Origin: Kiloniellales bacterium
Lineage (GTDB): Bacteria > Pseudomonadota > Alphaproteobacteria > Kiloniellales > JAKSDN01
Length of the DNA stretch: 11,637 nucleotides
Direction of reading: 5' to 3'
NCBI GenBank assembly: GCA_022360075.1
Contig: JAKSDN010001043.1
Location: forward strand, 1 to 11,637
The notes under the pieces were generated by a model. That model saw only the letters and a program-made list of their open reading frames with translations. It ran no database searches and was not told the DNA's origin. Shown piece after piece: positions 5,942-11,637 of the stretch. A program made the translations under genes and the position numbers. The number at the start of each line of letters is the position of its first letter. Within the stretch, counting starts at the first letter, position 1.

Positions 5942-7540
5942 CTAGGACGCGGCCGCGAGCCGGGGGCGGCTTGGCAGGGTGAAGCGGGCTTGCACGCCCT
6001 CGCCCGGCGCGCTCGTCAGGGCGATCCGGCCGCCATGGGCCTCGACGATCGCCTTGGCCACCGGCAGACCGAGTCCGGCGCCCCCGTCGTAGCGGATGGC
6101 GGCGTTGGAGCCGCGGAAGAAACGCTCGAACACGTGGTCGAGCTCGTCTTCGGTCAATCCCGGTCCATCGTCGGCGACCGTGACGGCATAGCCGCCGGGG
6201 GTCTGGTCGAGCCGCACGTGGACCTCTTGGCCCCCATAGCGCAGCGCATTCTCCAGCAAGATGGTCACGACCTGCTGGACGCGTCGAGGATCGGCCCGCA
6301 GCTTGGCCGGCGCCACCGCCGCCTCGTAGGTTACCGACTTCGCGATGTCATCGAGCGCCCGGCCGGCCTCGACCGTCCGCTCGACCAGCTCCGCGAGATC
6401 GACCTCGCGCGGCTGGATCCTGACCTCGTCGCTCTCCTGCCGCGCGACGAACAGCAGGTCGTCGACGATCCGCGCCGTGTGATCGGCCGCCTCGCGCGTG
6501 CGCATCAGGACCTCGCGGTACTCCTCGATCTTGCGGTCCCCGCTGCGCAAGGCGACGTCGGCCTCGCCGCGAATGATGGTCAGCGGCGTGCGCAGCTCAT
6601 GGCTGACATCGGCCAGCAGGCGTTTGCGGTTCGACTCCGTCTGCTGCAAGGTCTTGAGCAGCTTTTCGAGCTGGGCGGTGCGCCGCGAGATCTCCTGCTC
6701 CAGCGCGTCGCGCGACGCGCTCAAGAAGTCCTGCCGTTCGGCGACCTTGGCCGTCATCTGATTGAAGGCCTGCGCGACGCGGTCAAGCTCGGTGTCGCCC
6801 GGCGCGTCGATCCTGTGACTGAGGTCCCCCTGCCCGACCGCCTCCGCGCCGCGCAGAAGCCGCTGCAAGGGCTTGGTCAAGGCGCTGCGCAACAGAAGAA
6901 TGCCGAAGATCGCGGTGACCGCCGCGATGAGACCCGCCAGGACCGCCGCCCGCTCGTAAAGGGCGACGGCCGCCCGCATCTCCGCCTCGGTCTCGGCCAC
7001 TTCCTCTTGCTCCTCCGCGAGCGCCTCGGCGAGGAGGGCCTGGAAATCCGAATCGATCTCTTCGTCGAGGATCTCCGAGAGGCGCGCCTCGAAGCTCGAC
7101 GGATCGCCGGTATTCGCGCTGTGCTGCAGGCGCGAGAACTCCCGCAGCAGGAACTCGATCTGCCGTTCGATCTGGGCGAGGAGCTCGAGCTCCTCGATCT
7201 CCTCCTCGCCGACCAGCTTGACCTCTTCGGCGATGAGCACGCGAAGCGTGCTGATGTCGGTGCGGATCTCCTTCAGCAGCGCCGCTTCGCCGCGGCCTTC
7301 ATCGCGGTCGCCGATCAGCAGGGCATCGCCGAACTGCTTGAAGAGCTGATAGGTGTGGCTGGAGAGGGCGAGGTATTGCTCGTGAACCCGGTGCGCGAGT
7401 CGCGAACGCTCGAGGTGATGCTCCGCCGAACGCGCGCTCCAGAAGGCCATGAAGGCGCAAACCAGGGCGATGGCCAGCAGCCCGCTGAACGAGAGCGTGA
7501 GCTTCGTCAGGTAGCGCAGGTTGGGCCGCCAGCGCCTCAT
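5942..7540 (-). CDS. HAMP-domain sensor histidine kinase
   Basis: Membrane sensor kinase of 532 residues. TM1 at about 15-34 and TM2 at about 197-217 enclose an extracytoplasmic region of about 160 residues that looks entirely helical. HAMP is at about 218-270 (LTKPLQRLLRGAEAVGQGDLS), then a coiled-coil stretch (about 275-305), then the dimerisation/phosphotransfer helix with phospho-acceptor H314 in DVSHELRTPLT. The ATPase domain shows the N-box LLENALRY (N431), ADDGPGL (456-462), VFERFFRG and the GGAGLGLPVAKAIVEAHGG block (486-504). All catalytic elements are present. The sensor domain is very acidic: residues 102-190 hold about 27 Asp/Glu against 6 Lys/Arg. The ATG overlaps the stop of the ABC exporter gene (ATGA at 7537-7540), so the two are translationally coupled and probably functionally linked. 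The likely partner is the regulator at 4914-5591. Confidence 0.95.
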   Translation of the reverse strand: MRRWRPNLRYLTKLTLSFSGLLAIALVCAFMAFWSARSAEHHLERSRLAHRVHEQYLALSSHTYQLFKQFGDALLIGDRDEGRGEAALLKEIRTDISTLRVLIAEEVKLVGEEEIEELELLAQIERQIEFLLREFSRLQHSANTGDPSSFEARLSEILDEEIDSDFQALLAEALAEEQEEVAETEAEMRAAVALYERAAVLAGLIAAVTAIFGILLLRSALTKPLQRLLRGAEAVGQGDLSHRIDAPGDTELDRVAQAFNQMTAKVAERQDFLSASRDALEQEISRRTAQLEKLLKTLQQTESNRKRLLADVSHELRTPLTIIRGEADVALRSGDRKIEEYREVLMRTREAADHTARIVDDLLFVARQESDEVRIQPREVDLAELVERTVEAGRALDDIAKSVTYEAAVAPAKLRADPRRVQQVVTILLENALRYGGQEVHVRLDQTPGGYAVTVADDGPGLTEDELDHVFERFFRGSNAAIRYDGGAGLGLPVAKAIVEAHGGRIALTSAPGEGVQARFTLPSRPRLAAAS

Positions 7541-9216
7541 GCGGCTTGGCGCGGCGCGAAGAAGCGCGCCGTTGCCCCCTTTCCGGCGAGCAGCTCAGCC
7601 GGCGGTCCGACCTCGACGATCCGGCCGTCCTCGACGAACCAGAGCAGATCCATGCGCCGCGCGAGCGCCAAGTTGTGCGTGATCACCAGGGTCGTCGCGT
7701 CGCTCTCCCGCACCAGGCGCTCGACCAGTGCCGGGCCGTCGGCGTCCAGCGCGTCGTCGGGCTCGTCGAGCAGCATGAGCCGCGGGGCCGAAAGCGCCGC
7801 GCGGGTCAGCAGCACCCGCCTCGCCTCGCCCGCGGAGAGATTGCGCCCGGCTTCGGAGACTTTGCCGTCGAGACCGCCGAGGCGGGCGATCACCTCTTTC
7901 AGCCCGAAGGCCTCGGCCTTGGCGAGAACCGCGGCGTCGTCGGGCGGCGTCGCGGCACCCATGGTCAGGGCCCGGCGCAGGCTGCCGGCGAGGATCGGCG
8001 AGCGCGTGCCGACCAGGGCGATCGTCTTGCGCCTTTCGGCCGCACTCAGGCCGCTGGGTGCTCGCCCGCCCAGGCTGACCTCGCCGCTCTGCGGCTGTTC
8101 CAATCCGGCGGCCAGCGCGAGGAGCGTCGACTTGCCCGCTCCGTTGCCGCCGACGATGGCGACCTTCTGTCCGGCCGCGGCCTCGATATCGATGCCCTCG
8201 AGCACGCTCGCCGTGACTTCGGAAAAGCGCAGCGGCTGCGGGCGATCGGCGAGCGGCGCCGGTGCCTCGATGCGTGGGCGATCGAGCTTCGGCGCCGACA
8301 GGATCGCCTCGCACTTGTCGCGCGCGGCCACCCAGGCGCGGTGGCGGTCCCAGACACCGGCAAGATCGCGCAGCGGCTGGATCATCAAGCCGATGGCGGC
8401 CAGCGCGCCGGCGGCCTCGGCGCCCGGGGCGCCGCTGCGCAGCGCGACGAAAAAGACGGCGGCCGCCGCGAGCCCCGAGGCAACGTCCGGGACCGCGCGC
8501 AGCAGTGCCGCGCCCCTGGCCCGGTCCAAGGCCGAGGCGATGAGCTTCTCCGTTCGACGGCTGAGGTGCGAGGCTTCGATACCGCTGCGTCCGAGCAATC
8601 GCAGCTCGGGCGCGTGGGGGATGCGCTCGCTCATGTCGGCGGCCAGGCGCGCCCGCCGCGCCCTCAGGCGACGGTGGACCGGCCCCAGGCGCGGCCCCGC
8701 CAAAGACATCGCGATCAGGCCGCAGGCGATGGGAACCGCGGCGGCCAGGCCCAGATCCGGGTTGAGCAGGAAAAGCACGCCACCCGCCACCGGCAAGACG
8801 ATGCTGGCCGATACCAAACGGGCGATCCCGAGGCTCACCCAGCCGCGCACGGCCGCGAGATCGCCGACGAAGCGCATGGCGAGCGCGCCGCTCCTGCGGC
8901 GCGCCACATCGCGCGCCGACATCTGGGTGAGGTGCATGAAGAGCCTGAGCCGCAGGGAGGCGGCGTAGTCCTGGCCGACGCGCTCGGCCACCACGCGCTC
9001 GACGACGCGCAGCATCGCGATCGCAAGGCCGACCGCGGCGACGAGGCCGAGCGCCAGCAGCGGCAGCTCGGCGCCGCCGTCGCGCAGCGCTGCGAAGACA
9101 TCACGCGTCGCGAAGGCGGCGATGCCGGCCGCGGCGGCCTGCCCCAGAGCGAGGACCGCAACCAGCGCGATGCTGCGCCCGCGACCCTCGCCGGCGATGC
9201 GCGGCAGATGGCTCAT
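7537..9216 (-). CDS. ABC half-exporter: transmembrane domain fused to ATPase domain
   Basis: Single polypeptide of 559 residues with an N-terminal type I exporter-like membrane domain (about 15-300, hydrophobic stretches near 17-35, 50-70, 133-151, 155-172, 245-260) and a C-terminal ATPase (about 328-559). It presumably works as a dimer moving an unknown substrate outward. The ATPase has Walker A GGNGAGKST (356-364), signature LSAGE (460-464, a variant of LSGGQ), Walker B LMLLDEP (480-486, with catalytic E485), a D-loop reading DALD, and switch histidine H514 in VITHN. The Q-loop glutamine appears to be missing: the segment reads VGTRSPILAGSLR (402-414), where most exporters have a Gln-Asp pair. 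The start overlaps the NTPase stop (ATGA, 9213-9216) and its stop overlaps the kinase start, placing it in the centre of a tightly coupled three-gene operon. The family fold is clear; the cargo cannot be inferred. Confidence 0.93.
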   Translation of the reverse strand: MSHLPRIAGEGRGRSIALVAVLALGQAAAAGIAAFATRDVFAALRDGGAELPLLALGLVAAVGLAIAMLRVVERVVAERVGQDYAASLRLRLFMHLTQMSARDVARRRSGALAMRFVGDLAAVRGWVSLGIARLVSASIVLPVAGGVLFLLNPDLGLAAAVPIACGLIAMSLAGPRLGPVHRRLRARRARLAADMSERIPHAPELRLLGRSGIEASHLSRRTEKLIASALDRARGAALLRAVPDVASGLAAAAVFFVALRSGAPGAEAAGALAAIGLMIQPLRDLAGVWDRHRAWVAARDKCEAILSAPKLDRPRIEAPAPLADRPQPLRFSEVTASVLEGIDIEAAAGQKVAIVGGNGAGKSTLLALAAGLEQPQSGEVSLGGRAPSGLSAAERRKTIALVGTRSPILAGSLRRALTMGAATPPDDAAVLAKAEAFGLKEVIARLGGLDGKVSEAGRNLSAGEARRVLLTRAALSAPRLMLLDEPDDALDADGPALVERLVRESDATTLVITHNLALARRMDLLWFVEDGRIVEVGPPAELLAGKGATARFFAPRQAA

Positions 9217-10310
9217 GCCGCCACTCCGACCTCTACGGCATCCTCCGTTGCGCCACGAAAGCTGGACTGGCTGAGGATCTGCGCCAGGAGCGCGTCGGCC
9301 TGATCCGCGTCACAGAGCGACTCGCGGGTGACGACACGCACGCCGGTGGCCGCCTCGGCCTCGTCCGCGCCCAGCGGGGAGCAGCTCACCATGCCGGTGA
9401 GGACCGCAGGCTCGATGCCCATGGCCCGGAGCGTCGCGCAGCCCCCGGAGGCGGCCAGCGCATCGGGCGCGGCGAAGATGACGCCGGCGAAGCCGTCGCG
9501 GACCCGCGGCTTGTTCAGCAGATGGGCCGTTTCCTTCTGGAACAGCCCGTCGGCGAGCTCGACCACCGCGACGTTGCAGCCTTCGCGCGCGGCGTGGGCC
9601 AGGAGGGTGTCCAGTCCGGCCTCGATCCGCTCCAGCGGCTGCAGATAGGTGGAGACCATGCCGGCATCGGTGAAGTCGGCGACGTAGCGCGCGCCGGTGT
9701 CGACATAGGCGTTGAAGTCGCCGAAGGCGCCGGTGCCCGTGGCCTTGATCGCCGCGACGCGATGGCCCGCCCGGCTGAGACCGTGCGCGAGCGCGGCGAC
9801 GGCCGTCGTCTTGCCGGCGTTCATCGAGGCACCCACGACCGTGACGACGGTCAGGCCGACCGGCCGCGTGGCCCGGTCCAGCGCGTAGCCGGCGGCGTTG
9901 ATCACCTGGCCCGATTCACCGGCCAGGAGGCCGAGCGGGACCACGCGGGTCGGCGGTGCCATGCGGGCGTGACGGCGTCTCATGCGTCCCAGAACGCCGC
10001 CGCCGGCCAGCATGTCGGAGCCTTGGCGATCGAGCTCGGCCACGCCCTCGAACTGATCCGGGGCGTAGCGGTCGCCACAGGCCAGCACGACGAGGTCGTC
10101 GACATAGAGCTGCGAGGGACGGCCCTCGGCCAACTGGATCTTCTTGTGCGAGCCGATGCACTCGACCCGGCCCAACACGAGATCGCCCGAGACGGCGTCG
10201 GCGAGTCCGTCGGCCAGGCGAACCGCGTCGTCGCGCATGACGCGGCGGGTCGCGAAGGCCCACTTCGCCCGAGCCAACATGTCCGACGTATTGGGGGTGA
10301 ATCCTGTCAT
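9213..10310 (-). CDS. P-loop NTPase of MobB/dethiobiotin-synthetase/DUF1611-like type, function unknown
   Basis: I do not recognise a characterised homologue with confidence. The start at 10308-10310 (365 residues) is chosen because AGGAGA lies six bases upstream; another in-frame ATG nine codons earlier has no such site. The N-terminal part (about 30-130) appears beta-rich, with GDLVLGRVECIG, a basic GSHKK turn and CGDRYAPDQFEG. The second half is a nucleotide-binding domain with P-loop GASMNAGKTT (160-169), a following AAIKATGTGAFGD (186-198) recalling the K-x-x-x-TG element of dethiobiotin synthetase-like enzymes, and a hydrophobic strand ending VVELADG (249-255) that could act as Walker B. 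The C-terminal part alternates strands and helices like other members of this fold. It is cytoplasmic, with no signal or membrane segment. It is the first gene of the operon coupled to the ABC exporter and kinase. Activity as a ligase, acyltransferase or regulatory NTPase is all open. Confidence 0.8.
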   Translation of the reverse strand: MTGFTPNTSDMLARAKWAFATRRVMRDDAVRLADGLADAVSGDLVLGRVECIGSHKKIQLAEGRPSQLYVDDLVVLACGDRYAPDQFEGVAELDRQGSDMLAGGGVLGRMRRRHARMAPPTRVVPLGLLAGESGQVINAAGYALDRATRPVGLTVVTVVGASMNAGKTTAVAALAHGLSRAGHRVAAIKATGTGAFGDFNAYVDTGARYVADFTDAGMVSTYLQPLERIEAGLDTLLAHAAREGCNVAVVELADGLFQKETAHLLNKPRVRDGFAGVIFAAPDALAASGGCATLRAMGIEPAVLTGMVSCSPLGADEAEAATGVRVVTRESLCDADQADALLAQILSQSSFRGATEDAVEVGVAA

Positions 10311-10457
10311 TCCGTTTCTCCTGGATCTGTCCGGCACCGAGGTGACGTCCGATTAACGCTGATACCTAGCTTGAGGCGTTTCGCTGAAGTCGGCTTGTCG
10401 GCACGATGAACGGCGTCGCAAGCCCACATGAACAGCGCCTGAATGGCGCGACGAGCA
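10311..10457 (-). promoter_or_regulatory. Probable promoter region of the NTPase-ABC-kinase operon
   Basis: This 147-bp gap is the only sizeable space upstream of the coupled operon, so its promoter is most likely here. On the minus strand a weak pair, TTCAGC then 17 bases then GTATCA, lies roughly 60-90 bases before the ATG. It is a poor match to sigma-70 consensus and not convincing by itself. Only the strong Shine-Dalgarno at its downstream end is clear. Read-through from the hydrolase gene cannot be excluded. Confidence 0.35.
10317..10322 (-). promoter_or_regulatory. Shine-Dalgarno that sets the NTPase start
   Basis: AGGAGA on the minus strand, six bases before the ATG at 10310. It is the strongest ribosome-binding site in the window and argues against the in-frame ATG nine codons upstream (10337). 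Confidence 0.75.
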
Positions 10458-11351
10458 TCATGCGACCGGTCTCGGCGGGGCCTCGTCCCGCCGGCTGTCG
10501 CTTTGCGCCGAAGACGAGGCGGATTGATCCGGCAAGACCAGGCGATCGAGGCCGCCGCGCCGAACGCAGGCGCGGAAGTCGTGGCCGCAGCGCGGCAGCA
10601 GCGCCATCGCCACGCGCGGGGCAATACCGCGCTCCCTCGCCGCCCGGCGTAGCGCGTCCGCCCAGCCGATCGCGCGGGCGACACGGTCCCTGCCCTGCTG
10701 CCGATCGATCTCCGGGCCGCTGCGGGTGTTGGGGTCGGGCAGGTTGTCCCGCTCTCCGACGCAGACTTGGATCGGCAGACGCAGGAACCGCTCGAGGCCG
10801 CCGGCAAGGCGCGGTCCCCAATCGTCGGCGCGCCCGGGCCTCGCCGCGAGGCCGTAGGGAAAGGTCGCGCCGTCGGGAAAGGTGTACCAGCCCGCCGAGG
10901 CTACGGTCAGGCGCGTCACCATGGTGGGATAGAGCATGGCGAAGCGGTGCACGAACTGCGCGCCGCCGGAAAAGCCGGCCAGCTCGACATCCGGCGTGCC
11001 CCAGATACCCGCCGCGCGCAGCTCCGCCAACAAGGCCAACAGAGCGAGGTCCGCCCGTCCCTTGCGCACGACCTGCTGATAGCGAGGCCAGTGATCGGCA
11101 TCGAAGAGCGGCGCGATGACCGGGCGGCCGAGCGCCGTCGCCCGCGGCGCGAAGAGCGCGGCCTGATCCTTGGCGCAGCGCCGGATGCCGTGAACGGCGA
11201 TCAGCGGCGGCGCCTCGGCCGAGATCCGGTCGGGCAGCGCCAGCCAGCAGGCAAGGGCCCGCCGCTCCTTTGCCGGCCGACGCAGAAGCGTGAAGGCGCT
11301 CGACGGCTGTGACACGGCGACCTCTGATAGAGCGTTCAGCATCCCGCTCAT
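10458..11351 (-). CDS. Alpha/beta hydrolase (esterase/depolymerase-like)
   Basis: Predicted serine hydrolase of 297 residues, with no signal peptide, so probably cytoplasmic. The oxyanion-side segment is LIAVHGIRR (50-58). The nucleophile elbow is GFSGG with S128. The acidic residue is likely D202 in VGERDNLPD and the base H257 in CGHDF, giving a complete Ser-Asp-His triad in the usual order and spacing. The elbow GFSGGAQFVHRFAMLYP (126-142) recalls PHB-depolymerase/feruloyl-esterase-like enzymes, but the substrate cannot be named. The C-terminal 25 residues are polar and low in complexity (SASSSAQSDSRRDE) and may be unstructured. It starts six bases after the stop of the beta-hydroxylase-like gene, so these two are probably co-transcribed. 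A gap of 147 bp separates it from the NTPase gene. An alternative ATG three codons in (11342) is possible; neither has a strong ribosome-binding site. Confidence 0.85.
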   Translation of the reverse strand: MSGMLNALSEVAVSQPSSAFTLLRRPAKERRALACWLALPDRISAEAPPLIAVHGIRRCAKDQAALFAPRATALGRPVIAPLFDADHWPRYQQVVRKGRADLALLALLAELRAAGIWGTPDVELAGFSGGAQFVHRFAMLYPTMVTRLTVASAGWYTFPDGATFPYGLAARPGRADDWGPRLAGGLERFLRLPIQVCVGERDNLPDPNTRSGPEIDRQQGRDRVARAIGWADALRRAARERGIAPRVAMALLPRCGHDFRACVRRGGLDRLVLPDQSASSSAQSDSRRDEAPPRPVA

Positions 11352-11357
11352 CCCCGC

Positions 11358-11637
11358 TCAAGCCGCCTCGCCGAGGACTTCGGCGGCCTGGGCTCGGGGC
11401 AAGAGGTCGAAGATCATGTGGACGCGATCCTGGTCGCCATCGTTGAAGGCCTCGTGGACCTGCTTGTTGTCGAACCACCACAGCTCGCCTTCACCCATGC
11501 GGACCTCCTCGTCGCCGGCCTTGAGCCAGGAGCCCCGCGCGGAGCGCAGCACCAGGTGATAGCGGTTGCGTACCCGGTAGTAGTCGCCGCGGTCGATGTG
11601 CGGATAGACGCGCCGGCCGGCCGGCAGGCAGACGATC
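11358..11637 (-). CDS. Aspartyl/asparaginyl beta-hydroxylase-like oxygenase, C-terminal part
   Basis: Only the last 92 or so residues are in the window; the gene begins beyond the right edge. The visible part matches the double-stranded beta-helix of Fe(II)/2-oxoglutarate-dependent aspartyl/asparaginyl beta-hydroxylases. It begins IVCLPAGRRVYPHID, where the H-x-D pair would be the first metal ligands of the fold. Then come RYHLVLRS, a GEGELWWFDNKQVHEAFNDG stretch whose HEAFN histidine is the distal metal ligand, and DRVHMIFDLL with the arginine expected to bind 2-oxoglutarate. The shorter reading from the internal ATG at 11552 would remove the first metal-binding pair, so it is not the real start. 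The substrate in bacteria can be a protein, peptide or small molecule; it cannot be told here. It is followed after six bases by the alpha/beta hydrolase gene. Confidence 0.85.
   Translation of the reverse strand, partial: IVCLPAGRRVYPHIDRGDYYRVRNRYHLVLRSARGSWLKAGDEEVRMGEGELWWFDNKQVHEAFNDGDQDRVHMIFDLLPRAQAAEVLGEAA

Noticed and set aside
5819..8968. Very long plus-strand open frame as a gene
   Set aside because: Its translation is low-complexity, rich in Arg, Ala, Ser and Pro, shows no domain, and lies fully opposite a kinase and ABC exporter with all motifs in place.
7546..9303. 585-codon plus-strand frame opposite the ABC exporter
   Set aside because: Arg/Gln/Asp-rich shadow of the exporter and NTPase codons; no recognisable motif.
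10366..11481. 371-codon minus-strand frame overlapping the alpha/beta hydrolase
   Set aside because: Arg/Gly/Ala-rich out-of-frame shadow; the 297-codon frame has the Ser-Asp-His triad and the hydrolase motifs.
1..11637. CRISPR arrays, tRNA or rRNA genes, insertion sequences
   Set aside because: No regularly spaced direct repeats, no tRNA- or rRNA-like segment and no transposase-like frame were found on reading either strand.

Overview
The window looks like chromosome from a high-GC alphaproteobacterium. The ends and the 4.9-11.6 kb block have about 70% G+C in the lines I sampled, with almost every third codon position G or C. The transporter relics are of the AapQ/AapM (BztB/BztC) type common in that class, and a two-hairpin dispersed repeat of a kind I associate with alphaproteobacterial genomes lies between genes. 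The order Rhodospirillales or a relative is a guess; nothing here fixes the genus.

Layout. (1) 1-633, plus strand: C-terminal part or all of a GNAT acetyltransferase whose reading frame is open across the left window edge. (2) About 640-4900: a stretch of visibly lower G+C (about 55-58% in sampled lines). On the minus strand it holds a decayed pair of polar amino-acid ABC permease genes (aapQ broken by an in-frame TGA, its tail read through into aapM, both EAA coupling loops unrecognisable) and an intact membrane-anchored class III adenylate cyclase. A 449-bp intergenic region follows, with a two-hairpin palindromic repeat. (3) 4914-11637, all minus strand and compact. In transcription order: the C-terminal end of an aspartyl/asparaginyl beta-hydroxylase-like enzyme, an alpha/beta hydrolase, a P-loop NTPase of unclear family, an ABC half-exporter (TMD+NBD), a HAMP-type sensor histidine kinase and an OmpR-family response regulator.

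How the genes may work together. The NTPase, ABC exporter and histidine kinase genes are joined by two ATGA start/stop overlaps, so they are almost certainly one translationally coupled operon. The response regulator lies 350 bp further downstream, behind a strong hairpin, with its own Shine-Dalgarno sequence and a GTG start. It is the obvious partner of the kinase but may be expressed separately. A reasonable inference is an envelope-stress or export module: the kinase senses something outside through a strikingly acidic extracytoplasmic domain, and the exporter moves an unknown substrate. The role of the NTPase is not known to me, and this three-gene coupling is the most interesting candidate for an undescribed system here. 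The adenylate cyclase appears to be an independent cAMP signalling gene. The aap relic has no ATPase or binding-protein gene in the window and is probably non-functional.
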